Shown here: positions 52,448 to 61,747 of the stretch, one piece after another
Layout: the number at the start of each line of letters is the position of its first letter
How positions within the stretch are numbered: the stretch's first letter is position 1
Assembly (NCBI GenBank): GCA_947085325.1
Contig: CAMTVY010000008.1
Span: 39,831-103,830, forward strand
From: JAQBXX01 sp947085325
GTDB lineage: Bacteria; Pseudomonadota; Gammaproteobacteria; SURF-13
Reading direction: 5' to 3'
DNA length: 64,000 nucleotides
The notes under the pieces: model-generated
Databases searched by the model: none
Told to the model about the DNA's origin: nothing
What the model saw: the letters and a program-made list of their open reading frames with translations, nothing else
Translations under genes and position numbers: made by a program

Positions 52448-53773
52448 CTAGTCGAGGCCGAGCTTCTTCAGGCGGTAGCGCAGGGCGCGGAAGGTGATGC
52501 CGAGCAGTTTGGCGGCGGCGGTTTTATTGTAGCGCGTTTTTTCCAGTGCCTTGGTGATGGCTTCTTTTTCCAGCGTGCCGAGATAGGGTTCCAGCGCGTT
52601 GCCATCGTGCGCGGCGGCCTCGTGCGCCTGCGAGAGGTGCAGGTCGGGGGCGTCGATCACGCTGCCTTCGCACAGGGTGAGCGAACGCTCAAGGATATTT
52701 TCCAGCTCGCGCACGTTGCCGGGGAACGGGTAGTGGATGAGTTCTTCCAGTGCGGCAGGGCTCAGGCGTGGCGTGGCTACGCCGGTCGCTGTGCCGAGGC
52801 GTTGCAGGATGTGTTCGGCCAGCAGGGGGATATCCTGTGGGCGCTCGCGCAGGCTGGGCACGTGCAACTCGATGACGTTGATGCGGTAAAACAAATCCTG
52901 CCGGAACTCGCCTTGTTTCACCAGGGTGGCCAGATTTTTGTGTGTGGCGCTCAGAATGCGTACGTCGATGCCCACTTCCTTTTGTTCGCCGATGGGCCGC
53001 ACGGATTTTTCCTGTATCGCCCGCAACAGTTTTACCTGCATGTGCAGCGGCAGGTCGGCGACTTCATCCAGAAACAGGGTGCCGCCATGGGCGGCCTGAA
53101 ACAGCCCGGCCTTGTCAGCTACTGCGCCGGTGAAGCTGCCTTTTTTGTGGCCGAAGAATTCACTGTCCATGAGGTGTTCGGGAATCGCGCCGCAATTCAC
53201 CGGGATGAACGGTTCACGCGCGCGCGGGCCGCTTTCGTGGATCAGGCGCGCGACCAGTTCCTTGCCGGTGCCGGACTCGCCGCTGATGTACACGGGCGCC
53301 TGACTGCGCGCGAGCTTGGCGATGGTGCTGCGGATGGTTTGCATGATGGCCGAGTTGCCGAGCAGGTCGAGCCCGGCGCGCGTTGGCGGTGGTTCGGTGC
53401 GTGTGGACGAGAGCCGCAGCGCGGTGCTGACCAGATTGCGCAGCACGCGCAGGTCGACCGGCTTGGAAACGAAGTCAAACGCGCCCGACTTGAGGGCGGT
53501 GATGGCCGACTCCATGTTGCCGTGGGCGGTGATGACGGCGACCGGCGTGTCAGGGTAGTGGGCCTGCATGTGTTCGACGAGGTCGAGGCCGTTGCCGTCC
53601 GGCAGGCGCATGTCGGTGAGGCAGAGATCGAACGGCTGTTGCGCGAGCAGCGCGCGCGCCTCTTGCACTGTTTCAGCCGTTTGCGAGTCTATGTGCATGC
53701 GCTTCAGCGTGAGCTGCAGCAGCTCACGGATGTCGGCTTCATCATCCACCACCAGTGCAATGGGTTCACTCAT
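52448..53773 (-). CDS. pilR: Sigma-54-dependent response regulator PilR
   Basis: PilR activates transcription of the major pilin gene with RpoN after phosphorylation by PilS. The 441-residue protein has a receiver with D54 in CLTDMRLP, an AAA+ domain (Walker A GESGTGKE; the sigma-54 loop as GSFTGA; FLDEVADLP) and a Fis-like C-terminal helix-turn-helix (NKTAAAKLLGITFRALRYRL). ATG at 53773 has AGAGG just upstream; GTG at 53779 is in frame. No pilA is in the window. The gene follows pilS by 18 bases. Confidence 0.93.
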   Translation of the reverse strand: MSEPIALVVDDEADIRELLQLTLKRMHIDSQTAETVQEARALLAQQPFDLCLTDMRLPDGNGLDLVEHMQAHYPDTPVAVITAHGNMESAITALKSGAFDFVSKPVDLRVLRNLVSTALRLSSTRTEPPPTRAGLDLLGNSAIMQTIRSTIAKLARSQAPVYISGESGTGKELVARLIHESGPRAREPFIPVNCGAIPEHLMDSEFFGHKKGSFTGAVADKAGLFQAAHGGTLFLDEVADLPLHMQVKLLRAIQEKSVRPIGEQKEVGIDVRILSATHKNLATLVKQGEFRQDLFYRINVIELHVPSLRERPQDIPLLAEHILQRLGTATGVATPRLSPAALEELIHYPFPGNVRELENILERSLTLCEGSVIDAPDLHLSQAHEAAAHDGNALEPYLGTLEKEAITKALEKTRYNKTAAAKLLGITFRALRYRLKKLGLD

Positions 53774-53791
53774 GGGCACCTCTGAAATTTC

Positions 53792-55420
53792 TCACATCAG
53801 CGACGTGCGTCTGTGGTCGGCGAAGGTAATACGAAAACAACTGCCTTCGGGAGTGCGTATGTAGTTGAGTCGTGCCTGATTGAGTTCACACAGTTCGCGC
53901 GCGATATACAGACCAAGCCCGGTGCCGCTTTGCTCGGTGGTAAAGAAGGGCTCGAAGATATGTTGCGCAGTTTCCGCTGTGATCGAGGCCCCCACGTTAA
54001 TGACATCGATGTGGGGTGCGGCGGTTTGAGACCCGGGAACACAGCTCAGTGTCAGCCTGGGTTGGCGGGAGGGGTCGCTGTGGCGCAGAGCGTTTTCGCA
54101 CAGATTCCAGAGTACCTGATGCAACTGGCCCGGATCCATGTGTAGCGTGATGTCGCGGGCGCCGTATTTAACGGCAATATCGTTGTCTGTGAGGTTGTGG
54201 GTATGCACAAGTTGTGTAGTGAATTCTTCCAGCCAGGATTTTAATGCAATATCTGTCTGCTGTGTGCGGTCACGGCGGCTTATCTGCAGCACATTGCTGA
54301 TGATTTTGTTCACGCGCAGCGATTGATCGCAGACGATGTCTGTCAGGCGCGAATCTTCTTCGTTGAGCGAGGCAGACTCGCTCAGCAACTGGCCTGCATG
54401 GCTGATGGCGCCCAGCGGGTTGCGGATTTCATGCGCGATACTGGCGGCGAGCCTGCCGAGCGAGGCGAGCTTGAGGTGTTGCGCCTGCTGTGAAATGGCG
54501 CTGATGTCTTCGAGGAAAATGAGTACGCCTGATGCGGTGCCGGTGCCGAGCTGAGCGAAGCGTGGCTGGATATCCGCCGGCACATTGGCGGGCCGAATGA
54601 TCCGGGCGGGGTTGCGGTGGTCGTGCTTCCAGACGTGATACTGCCGCGCCAGATCGGAGTCGACCTCAGCCAGCGGATACGCGGCCGCAGGGCGGGCAAG
54701 GCCGAACATGTGCGCGGCGGACTCGTTCATGAGGCGAACAGTGCCGTCGGCATCCAGCACCATGATGCCGGTTTGCATGCGGTCGATGATGTATTCCGTG
54801 AGCTGCTGCATGTTGGCGAGGTCTGCTGCGCGCTGTGCGGCGAGGGTCTCGCTGGCGCGTGCGCTACGTGCGAAATACTGCGTCAGTATGGCAGTGGCGA
54901 AATAGCTTGCGCCCAGCATGCCTGCGAGCGAGTAATTGCCTGGCGTCCCCGGTGTCTGCCAGTCCAGGTAAACAGCTGCGCCCAGCGTGGAGAGGGTCGC
55001 GACGGCGGCGAAAAATATCGTAATCCGTCCCGGCATGAACAGGCTGCCGGCCGCGACCACCACCACGAGCAAAATGCCGAGGCCGCTGTCCACCCCGCCA
55101 CTGGCGTACATGAGCAGGGTAATGGCGGCAATGTCGATGAGCACCTGGATGAATACCTGGTGGCGCAACGGTGGCCAGCGCCAGAGCAGCGCAAAGCCGC
55201 AGGTGACGGCAAACACCAGATAAAAGGCGCTGAGGGCGGCAAAAAGCTGGGGTGCGAATTCGCCAAACGGTTTGAGGTGGATCTCCGGCAGCGTGAAGGC
55301 GAACAGCAGGCCCGCCAGCAGGAGCCGGTAGATGTTGAGGAAGCGCAGGGCGTTCCAGGTGAAATTGGAATCGGCGGCCGCGTCGGCGCGGATGGTGGGA
55401 GTGGCAGTGAGTTCAGTCAC
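53792..55420 (-). CDS. pilS: Two-component sensor histidine kinase PilS
   Basis: PilS is the membrane sensor for pilin level. The product of about 542 residues has six hydrophobic helices in the first 190 residues, a PAS domain (GIMVLDADGTVRLMNESA), the HisKA motif SIAHEIRNPLGA and an ATPase domain (NLCENALRHS; GTGLGLYIARELC). GTG at 55420 is preferred: GAGG lies upstream and it is 11 bases from the previous stop; ATG at 55465 would overlap the PP0621-type gene. Confidence 0.92.
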   Translation of the reverse strand: MTELTATPTIRADAAADSNFTWNALRFLNIYRLLLAGLLFAFTLPEIHLKPFGEFAPQLFAALSAFYLVFAVTCGFALLWRWPPLRHQVFIQVLIDIAAITLLMYASGGVDSGLGILLVVVVAAGSLFMPGRITIFFAAVATLSTLGAAVYLDWQTPGTPGNYSLAGMLGASYFATAILTQYFARSARASETLAAQRAADLANMQQLTEYIIDRMQTGIMVLDADGTVRLMNESAAHMFGLARPAAAYPLAEVDSDLARQYHVWKHDHRNPARIIRPANVPADIQPRFAQLGTGTASGVLIFLEDISAISQQAQHLKLASLGRLAASIAHEIRNPLGAISHAGQLLSESASLNEEDSRLTDIVCDQSLRVNKIISNVLQISRRDRTQQTDIALKSWLEEFTTQLVHTHNLTDNDIAVKYGARDITLHMDPGQLHQVLWNLCENALRHSDPSRQPRLTLSCVPGSQTAAPHIDVINVGASITAETAQHIFEPFFTTEQSGTGLGLYIARELCELNQARLNYIRTPEGSCFRITFADHRRTSLM

Positions 55421-55431
55421 CCCGGCCTCGG

Positions 55432-55650
55432 TCAATCCCGGGCATCCCGGTGTGACGCCGAACAATAGTAGCGCTCATCCTTGAGCAGCGCCTCGCCCTG
55501 CGGTACGTGCAGGCCACATTTGGCGCAGCGTACGATGGTGCCGATGCGCTGAGGTTGTTTGGGTGCGGCGGTGCGCCGCAGGTAGGAGCGTACCAGGGCG
55601 ATAAGCACCCAGACGGCCAGGGTAATAAATATCAGGCGCAGCAGGTTCAT
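55432..55650 (-). CDS. PP0621-family small membrane protein with zinc-finger-like cysteines
   Basis: The 72-residue protein has one N-terminal helix (NLLRLIFITLAVWVLIALV), a basic linker and a cysteine part with CAKCG and YYCSASHRD, which could bind zinc. This small gene is commonly just upstream of pilS in pseudomonads and relatives; its function is unknown. ATG at 55650 starts directly at the helix; an in-frame ATG at 55752 gives a non-conserved extension. Confidence 0.82.
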   Translation of the reverse strand: MNLLRLIFITLAVWVLIALVRSYLRRTAAPKQPQRIGTIVRCAKCGLHVPQGEALLKDERYYCSASHRDARD

Positions 55651-55812
55651 GGCTAATCGATGCAATAAATCGTCGGGGAAGCATAGCGTATTTTGCCGGA
55701 GGAATCTCTGTAGCGCCCTGCATACAGGTGCCGGGAGGGGGCGCTGAATCAATCAGAGGTTCCCTAAATCGGCGTATTCCCCCACAATAGCGCTCTTTGC
55801 AGGCGGAATGCC
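55651..55812. promoter_or_regulatory. Divergent region between the pilSR operon and sucC
   Basis: This 162-base region lies between divergent genes and presumably holds both promoters. A perfect seven-base inverted repeat AGCGCCC (55712-55718) / GGGCGCT (55739-55745) with a 20-base spacer is the only clear structure. No convincing -35/-10 pair was found. Confidence 0.3.
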
Positions 55813-56991
55813 GTGTACCTTCACGAATATCAGTCTAAACAACTGCTTGCGGCCTATGGCATCCCGCTGCCTGCGGGCCGGATTGCGCGCACGGCGCAAG
55901 AGGCTGTGCTGGCCGCGCAGACGCTGGCGGGCGAGGGCTGGATGATCAAGGCGCAAGTGCACGCCGGGGCGCGCGGCAAGGCGGGCGGCGTGCAGCGCGC
56001 CGCTTCCCTCGCGGAAGTGGAGCGCATTGCACAGGCCCTGCTGGGCAGTCATCTGGTGACACAGCAGACGGACGCGCACGGCCTGCCGGTGGGGGCTGTG
56101 CTGGTGGAGGCCCCCTGTGCGGTGGTGCGTGAGCTGTACCTCTCGCTCACGGTAGACCGCAGCAGCGAGCGCGTGCTGGTGATGGCCGCCGCGGTGGGTG
56201 GCATGGAGATCGAGCAGTTCGCCCACGGGCAGCCTGAGTCTATCCATACGGTGCATGCCGATCCGGTCAACGGCCTGCAGGCGGATCAATGCCGCGGTCT
56301 GGCGGAGGCGCTGCAACTCAACAACGACCAGGTCACGCAGTTCAGCCGGATACTGGACGGACTGTATCGTTTGTTCACGGAAAAAGACGTTGCCATGCTC
56401 GAGATCAACCCGCTGGTGGTGACGAGCGCGGGCAGCCTGCTCGCGCTCGATGCCAAGATCGTGCTCGACGACAATGCCCTGTACCGGCAGACCGAGCTTG
56501 CCGCGCTGCGCGATGTAACGCAGGAAGACGCGCGCGAAAGCGCGGCGCGCGACTATGGCCTCAACTACATCACGCTCGACGGCACTATCGCCTGCATGGT
56601 GAATGGTGCCGGGCTGGCGATGGCTACCATGGATATCATCAAGCTGCACGGGGGAGAACCCGCCAACTTTCTCGATGTGGGCGGCGGCACGACAGCGGCA
56701 AAGGTGGCAGAGGCGTTCAAGCTCATTCTGTCTGACAAAAAGGTGCGCGCCATACTGGTCAACATCTTCGGCGGGATCGTGCGCTGTGACCTGATTGCGG
56801 AAGGCATCATCAAGGCGGTCTCCGAGGTCGGCATTACCTTGCCTGTGATCGTGCGGCTGGAGGGCAACAGCGCCGAGCGTGCACGCGAGTTGTTGCGGGA
56901 GAGCGGCCTCAAAATCATTGCCGCCGACGGTTTGACTGACGCCGCAGTAAAGGCAGTGGCAAGTGCCAAATTACAAGTAGCGAGTAGCTAG
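55813..56991 (+). CDS. sucC: Succinate-CoA ligase (ADP-forming) beta subunit
   Basis: SucC forms with SucD the enzyme that couples succinyl-CoA cleavage to ATP synthesis in the TCA cycle. The 392-residue protein has the ATP-grasp start (YLHEYQSKQLLAAYGIP), KAQVHAGARGKAGGV, and FLDVGGGTTAAKVAEAF with NIFGGIVRCDLIAEGI. It starts with GTG at 55813. The last residues (LQVASS) and the stop are encoded by the left arm of a family B repeat; the family usually ends soon after the VAAA region, so these are extra residues. Confidence 0.96.
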   Translation: MYLHEYQSKQLLAAYGIPLPAGRIARTAQEAVLAAQTLAGEGWMIKAQVHAGARGKAGGVQRAASLAEVERIAQALLGSHLVTQQTDAHGLPVGAVLVEAPCAVVRELYLSLTVDRSSERVLVMAAAVGGMEIEQFAHGQPESIHTVHADPVNGLQADQCRGLAEALQLNNDQVTQFSRILDGLYRLFTEKDVAMLEINPLVVTSAGSLLALDAKIVLDDNALYRQTELAALRDVTQEDARESAARDYGLNYITLDGTIACMVNGAGLAMATMDIIKLHGGEPANFLDVGGGTTAAKVAEAFKLILSDKKVRAILVNIFGGIVRCDLIAEGIIKAVSEVGITLPVIVRLEGNSAERARELLRESGLKIIAADGLTDAAVKAVASAKLQVASS

Positions 56992-57074
56992 TGGCTAGTA
57001 GCGAGGGAGTCAGACAAAAAGCATGCGTACGCTCGTAATTTTCTACGGCTCACTCGCCACTCGCTACTAATTTT
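56970..57074. repeat. Palindromic repeat between sucC and sucD (family B)
   Basis: AGTAGCGAGT at 56976-56985 pairs perfectly with ACTCGCTACT at 57059-57068. Between them lie more copies of the unit (GTAGCTAGTGGCTAGTAGCGAG and, inverted, CTCACTCGCCACTCG at the far end, partly degraded). The left arm overlaps the end of sucC and provides its stop codon. The right arm ends seven bases before the sucD start codon, leaving little room for a ribosome-binding site. Confidence 0.78.
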
Positions 57075-57965
57075 ATGAGCATATTAGTTGACAAGAACAC
57101 CCGCGTTATTTGCCAGGGTTTTACCGGCAAGCAGGGCACGTTTCATTCCGAACAGGCCATTGCCTACGGTACGCGCATGGTCGGCGGCGTGACGCCCGGC
57201 AAGGGCGGCAGCACGCATCTGGGGCTGCCGGTGTTCAACACGGTGCGTGAGGCGGTACAGGCCACGCAGGCCGATGCCAGCATGATCTATGTGCCCGCGC
57301 CGTATGCGGCGGATGCAATTCTGGAGGCGGCGGAAGCGGGCATATGCGTTATTGCATGCATCACCGAGGGCATTCCGGTGCTGGATATGCTCAAGCTGAA
57401 GGCAAGGCTGAACGATTACCCCCCCGCGCGGCTGATTGGCCCGAACTGCCCCGGCATTATCACCCCGGGCGAGTGCAAGATCGGCATCATGCCGGGTGCG
57501 ATCCACACGCCGGGCCGCATCGGCATTGTCTCGCGCTCCGGCACGCTGACCTATGAGGCCGTGCACCAGACCACGCAAAGCGGCCTGGGGCAAAGCACCT
57601 GCGTCGGTATCGGCGGCGATCCGATTCACGGCATGAACTTCATGCAGTGTCTCGCGCTGTTCGAGCAGGATGCGCAGACCGAAGGGATTATCCTGGTGGG
57701 CGAGATCGGCGGCACGGAGGAGGAAGCGGCGGCGGAGTATATTGCGGCCCATGTCAGCAAGCCGGTGGTGGCTTATATCGCCGGGCTCACGGCGCCGGCG
57801 GGCAAGCGCATGGGGCACGCAGGCGCTATTATCAGCGGGGGCTCGGGCACGGCAGGCAGCAAGATCGCCGCGCTGAAGCGCGCCGGTGTCCGGGTGGTAC
57901 GCTCGCCTGCCGAGCTGGGTGAGGGGATGTTGCAGCAATTGAAGCGGGGCAAGACCCATGGCTGA
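57075..57965 (+). CDS. sucD: Succinate-CoA ligase alpha subunit
   Basis: SucD binds CoA and carries the phosphohistidine. The 296-residue protein has the N-terminal CoA-binding part (VICQGFTGKQGTFHSEQA) and the active-site histidine H248 in KRMGHAGAIISGG. Length is normal. It overlaps nadE by eight bases. Confidence 0.97.
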   Translation: MSILVDKNTRVICQGFTGKQGTFHSEQAIAYGTRMVGGVTPGKGGSTHLGLPVFNTVREAVQATQADASMIYVPAPYAADAILEAAEAGICVIACITEGIPVLDMLKLKARLNDYPPARLIGPNCPGIITPGECKIGIMPGAIHTPGRIGIVSRSGTLTYEAVHQTTQSGLGQSTCVGIGGDPIHGMNFMQCLALFEQDAQTEGIILVGEIGGTEEEAAAEYIAAHVSKPVVAYIAGLTAPAGKRMGHAGAIISGGSGTAGSKIAALKRAGVRVVRSPAELGEGMLQQLKRGKTHG

Positions 57966-59583
57966 CAGCCTCAAGCTGGTGCTGGCACAGTTGAACCTGT
58001 GCGTCGGTGATGTGCGCGGCAATGTGGCGCGCATCATCAGCAGTGCCGCGCGCGCGCGGGATGAGCTGGGGGCGCAGATGGTGATATTTCCGGAGCTCGC
58101 GCTTACCGGTTACCCGCCGGAGGATTTGCTGCTGCGCAGTGATCTGCGGGCGCGGGTTGCGTGGGGCATGGAGGAGTTGCAGCGCGCACTCAGCGGTATT
58201 GATGTCGTGGTAGGTTATCCGCACAGCGAATCCGGCAAACTGTACAACGCCGCAGCGGTGATTCGCAACGGCGCCATTGCCGCCCGTTATTTCAAGCAGC
58301 ACCTGCCCAATTACGGCGTATTTGACGAGAAGCGCTATTTCGAGCCGGGCAGCGAGGCCTGTGTGATTGAGGTCTGCGGCGTGCCGCTGGCAATCACCAT
58401 CTGCGAAGACATCTGGCTACCGCAGCCGATTCAGCAGGCGCGCGCCGCCGGGGCCCGCTTGCTGGTCAATATCAATGCCTCGCCATTTCATGCCGGCAAG
58501 GGCGGCGAGCGTGAGGCTTTGCTGCGCCAGCGCGCGCAGGAAGGCGACATGCCGATCGTGTATGTGAATCTGCTGGGCGGGCAGGACGAGCTGGTGTTTG
58601 ACGGCGGCTCATGCGCGGTCGACAGGCGCGGCAACCTCACTGCGTACGCGCCTGCCTTCGAGGAAGGCTTGTATGAACAGACTTATGCGGTGGCCGCCAG
58701 CGGCGAGATCAGCGCCGGGCGGGGTGTCTGCCATGTGCCGCTGCCGGAGGTGGCAAGCATCTATCAGGCGCTGGTGCTGGGCGTGCGTGACTACATCAAA
58801 AAAAACGGCTTCGGCGGCGTGGTGATCGGCGTGTCGGGCGGTGTGGATTCCGCGCTGACGCTGGCGCTTGCGGTCGATGCCATCGGCGCGGCGCGGGTGG
58901 AGGCGGTGCAGATGCCATCGCGCTACACCGCGCAGATGAGCATGGAGGATGGCGCCGCCATTACGCAGGCGTTCGGCGTCGAGACGCACGTGATCTCCAT
59001 CGAGCCTGCGTTCAAGGCCTTCACGGACAGTTTGCAGGCGACGTTCGCCGGGCTGGCGGCGGATGTCACGGAAGAAAACATTCAGGCGCGCTGCCGCGGC
59101 GTGATCCTGATGGCGATAGCCAACAAGAAGCGCAAGATGGTACTCTCCACCGGCAACAAGAGCGAAATGGCCGTGGGTTACGCGACGCTTTATGGCGACA
59201 TGGCGGGGGGTTTTGCCCCGCTCAAGGACGTGTCCAAGACATTGGTGTATCGGCTGACGGAATACCGCAACAGCATCCAGGCCGTGATCCCGCGCCGGGT
59301 GTTTGAGCGTCCGCCCTCGGCAGAACTGGCGCCCAACCAGAAGGACGTAGACAGCCTGCCGCCGTATGACGTGCTGGACCCGATTCTGGAACGTTATGTC
59401 GAGCGGGATTGGCGGTTGGAGGAGATCGTGGCCGAAGGTTACGATGAGGCGACGGTGCGGCGTGTGCTCGCCATGGTGGACCGGAACGAGTATAAAAGAC
59501 GCCAGGCGGCGCCGGGCGTGCGCATTACGCAGCGTGCCTTTGGCCGCGATCGGCGCTATCCTATTACGTGGGCGGCCATTTAA
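57958..59583 (+). CDS. nadE: Glutamine-dependent NAD+ synthetase
   Basis: This enzyme amidates nicotinate adenine dinucleotide with nitrogen from glutamine. The 541-residue protein has an N-terminal nitrilase-type glutaminase (Glu in FPELALTGYPPEDLL, Lys in FKQHLPNYGVFDE, Cys in AITICEDIW) and a C-terminal synthetase with the P-loop GVSGGVDSALTLAL. It overlaps sucD and is followed 16 bases later by glnB. In Azospirillum a PII protein is known to regulate this type of NadE, which makes the neighbour meaningful. Confidence 0.96.
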   Translation: MADSLKLVLAQLNLCVGDVRGNVARIISSAARARDELGAQMVIFPELALTGYPPEDLLLRSDLRARVAWGMEELQRALSGIDVVVGYPHSESGKLYNAAAVIRNGAIAARYFKQHLPNYGVFDEKRYFEPGSEACVIEVCGVPLAITICEDIWLPQPIQQARAAGARLLVNINASPFHAGKGGEREALLRQRAQEGDMPIVYVNLLGGQDELVFDGGSCAVDRRGNLTAYAPAFEEGLYEQTYAVAASGEISAGRGVCHVPLPEVASIYQALVLGVRDYIKKNGFGGVVIGVSGGVDSALTLALAVDAIGAARVEAVQMPSRYTAQMSMEDGAAITQAFGVETHVISIEPAFKAFTDSLQATFAGLAADVTEENIQARCRGVILMAIANKKRKMVLSTGNKSEMAVGYATLYGDMAGGFAPLKDVSKTLVYRLTEYRNSIQAVIPRRVFERPPSAELAPNQKDVDSLPPYDVLDPILERYVERDWRLEEIVAEGYDEATVRRVLAMVDRNEYKRRQAAPGVRITQRAFGRDRRYPITWAAI

Positions 59584-59599
59584 GAGAGAACAATCATTT

Positions 59600-59938
59600 A
59601 TGAAAAAGCTCGAGGCAGTGATCAAACCGTTCAAGCTCGATGATGTGCGCGAAGCGTTGTCCGACATCGGCATCACCGGCATGACCGTGACCGAGGTCAA
59701 GGGTTTCGGGCGCCAGAAGGGGCACACGGAACTCTATCGGGGTGCGGAATATGTGGTGGATTTTCTGCCCAAGATCAAGGTCGAGGTGGTGCTGGCGGAC
59801 GAGCAGGTCGAGCGCGCCATCGAGGCCATCACCCAGGCCGCGCGCACCGGCAAGATCGGCGATGGCAAGATATTCATCACTACGGTCGAGCGTGTGGTGC
59901 GCATTCGCACCGGCGAGACCGATCTGGCGGCGGTGTAG
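59600..59938 (+). CDS. glnB: Nitrogen regulatory protein P-II
   Basis: GlnB is a trimeric signal protein that reads 2-oxoglutarate, ATP/ADP and, via uridylylation, glutamine. The 112-residue sequence is nearly canonical: VTEVKGFGRQKGHTELYRG, with uridylylation site Y51 in RGAEYVVDF, and the C-terminal GKIGDGKIFI and RIRTGE. ATG at 59600 fits the family; AGAGAGAA lies upstream. GlnB rather than GlnK is preferred because no amtB is adjacent, but the two are very similar. Confidence 0.95.
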   Translation: MKKLEAVIKPFKLDDVREALSDIGITGMTVTEVKGFGRQKGHTELYRGAEYVVDFLPKIKVEVVLADEQVERAIEAITQAARTGKIGDGKIFITTVERVVRIRTGETDLAAV

Positions 59939-59951
59939 CAGGCGCCCAGCG

Positions 59952-60731
59952 CTACTTTACGACCAGGCTTCTCACTTCCGCGATGCCGGGGGAGCCCGGG
60001 TGGTTGAGTTCCAGTACGCGCAGGGCATCGTCCGAGAGGTCATCCAGCCCCATCACCTTGTAGGCCTTGGCCATCACCGTTAATGCATCCGCTACCGCCG
60101 GGGTGCGCTGGTAGTTTTCCACCACGTATTTGCCGCGGTTGGCGGCGGCAAGGTAAGCGCCCCGTGTCATGTAGTATTCGGCCACGTTGACTTCATATTG
60201 CGCCAGATTGTTGCGCAGGTAGGCCATGCGCAGCGTGGCGTCTTCGGTATATTTGCTTTGCGGGAAGCGCTGCGCCAGTTCGGAGAAATCCTGAAACGAC
60301 TGGCGCGCCGCGCCGGGGTCGCGCTGGGTTACGTCCTGCGGGATGATGCGCTCAATCAGCCCCCGGCCCTGGTTGAAGTTGGTCAGGCCCTTCAGGTAAT
60401 AGGCATAATCCACATACGGATGGCGCGGATGGAGTTTGATGAAGCGGTCAGCAGCGGCGATGGCCGATGCCGGTTCGCTGTCCTTGTAGTAGGCGTAAAT
60501 GATCTCCAGTTGTGCCTGCTGTGCCAGCCGCCCGACGGGGTAGCGCGCCTGCAATGTTTCGAAGTGTTTGGCGGCAAGCGCATAGTCACCCGAGTCCATC
60601 GCATCCTTGGCCTCCGTGTAAAATCTGTTTGCCGACCAGTTCTTGGTTTCATCGATCTTGTCCGGCAGCAGCGAACACGATGCGCTGGCAAGCAACAAAC
60701 ACACTGCTGTAAGGTATCTGGATAGAGGCAT
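59952..60731 (-). CDS. bamD: Outer-membrane assembly lipoprotein BamD
   Basis: BamD is an essential part of the BAM complex that inserts beta-barrel proteins. The 259-residue product has a lipoprotein signal with Cys19 (LLLASASCSLLP) and five TPR-like repeats (YTEAKDAMDSGDYALAAKHFE, RFPQSKYTEDATLRMAYLRNNLA). ATG at 60731 puts the lipobox at the normal distance. It converges on glnB and is divergent from rluD, a common arrangement. Confidence 0.95.
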   Translation of the reverse strand: MPLSRYLTAVCLLLASASCSLLPDKIDETKNWSANRFYTEAKDAMDSGDYALAAKHFETLQARYPVGRLAQQAQLEIIYAYYKDSEPASAIAAADRFIKLHPRHPYVDYAYYLKGLTNFNQGRGLIERIIPQDVTQRDPGAARQSFQDFSELAQRFPQSKYTEDATLRMAYLRNNLAQYEVNVAEYYMTRGAYLAAANRGKYVVENYQRTPAVADALTVMAKAYKVMGLDDLSDDALRVLELNHPGSPGIAEVRSLVVK

Positions 60732-60784
60732 GAAAAGCGGATTTCCTGAAAACCGATCAAAGTATACCATGTGACCCCAGCGCT

Positions 60785-61747
60785 ATGACTACACCGCAAC
60801 AACTCACCGCGAGCATCCCTGACGAGCTGGCTGGGCTGCGCCTTGATCAGGCGCTGGCGCAGATATTCCCGGCCTATTCGCGCGCGCGCCTGCAACAGTG
60901 GATACGCGCAGGCGAGGTGCGCGTGGATGCGCAGCAGTGGCGCGGGCGCGACAAGGTGCGCGGCGGTGAGTCGGTGGAGATCATGGCGGTGCTCAAGGCG
61001 GAGGGTAGCTGGCAGTCTGAACCCATCGCGCTGGATATCGTGTATGAAGACGATGCGCTGCTGGTGATCAACAAGCCTGCGGGCCTGGTGGTGCATCCCG
61101 GCGCGGGGAATCCGCAGGGCACGTTGTTGAATGCCCTGTTGCATCATGCGCCCGGGCTCAACACGGTGCCGCGTGCGGGGATTGTGCACCGGCTGGACAA
61201 GGAGACCAGCGGCTTGCTGATGGTGGCGCGCACGCTGCCTGCGCAGAAGTCACTGGTGAAACAGTTACATGCACGCAGCGTGCAGCGCGCCTACGACGCA
61301 GTCGTGGTGGGTGTGATGACCGCAGGCGGGCGTATCGAGGCGGCGCTTGGGCGTCATCCGGTGCAACGCACGCGCATGGCCGTGACCCGTGAAGGCAGCA
61401 ACGGCAAGGTGGCGATCACGCATTACCGCGTGGCGCAGCGTTATCGCGCCCACACCCGGATCCGGGTGCAGCTTGAGACCGGGCGCACCCATCAGATTCG
61501 CGCGCACATGGCACATATCCGTTACCCCATCGTCGGCGATCCGGTGTACGGCGGGCGCCTCGCTCTCCCCGCCGGATGCAGCGAAGCGCTGAAGCAGACC
61601 TTGCGGGCGTTCAAGCGTCAGGCGCTGCACGCGGCCACACTGGGGCTGGAGCACCCCGTCACAGGGGAGATGCTGGAGTGGTCGGTGCCACCGCCGGCCG
61701 ACATGCTGCACTTGATCAGGGTGCTGGAAGAAGATGCCGGCGGTTGA
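60785..61747 (+). CDS. rluD: 23S rRNA pseudouridine synthase RluD
   Basis: RluD makes pseudouridines 1911, 1915 and 1917 in helix 69 of 23S rRNA. The 320-residue protein has an S4 domain (RLDQALAQIFPAYSRARLQQWI), the catalytic Asp in HRLDKETSGLL and the late RTHQIRAHMAHI motif. The stop overlaps pgeF by 14 bases. The bamD/rluD-pgeF context supports RluD over RluA or RluC. Confidence 0.95.
   Translation: MTTPQQLTASIPDELAGLRLDQALAQIFPAYSRARLQQWIRAGEVRVDAQQWRGRDKVRGGESVEIMAVLKAEGSWQSEPIALDIVYEDDALLVINKPAGLVVHPGAGNPQGTLLNALLHHAPGLNTVPRAGIVHRLDKETSGLLMVARTLPAQKSLVKQLHARSVQRAYDAVVVGVMTAGGRIEAALGRHPVQRTRMAVTREGSNGKVAITHYRVAQRYRAHTRIRVQLETGRTHQIRAHMAHIRYPIVGDPVYGGRLALPAGCSEALKQTLRAFKRQALHAATLGLEHPVTGEMLEWSVPPPADMLHLIRVLEEDAGG

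Noticed and set aside
52415..53785. Long open frame on the + strand opposite pilR
   Set aside because: It mirrors the complete, conserved pilR gene; its predicted protein has no recognisable motifs and reflects G+C-rich third positions on the other strand.
58609..59727. Long open frame on the minus strand opposite nadE and glnB
   Set aside because: It crosses two conserved genes and shows no conserved motif.
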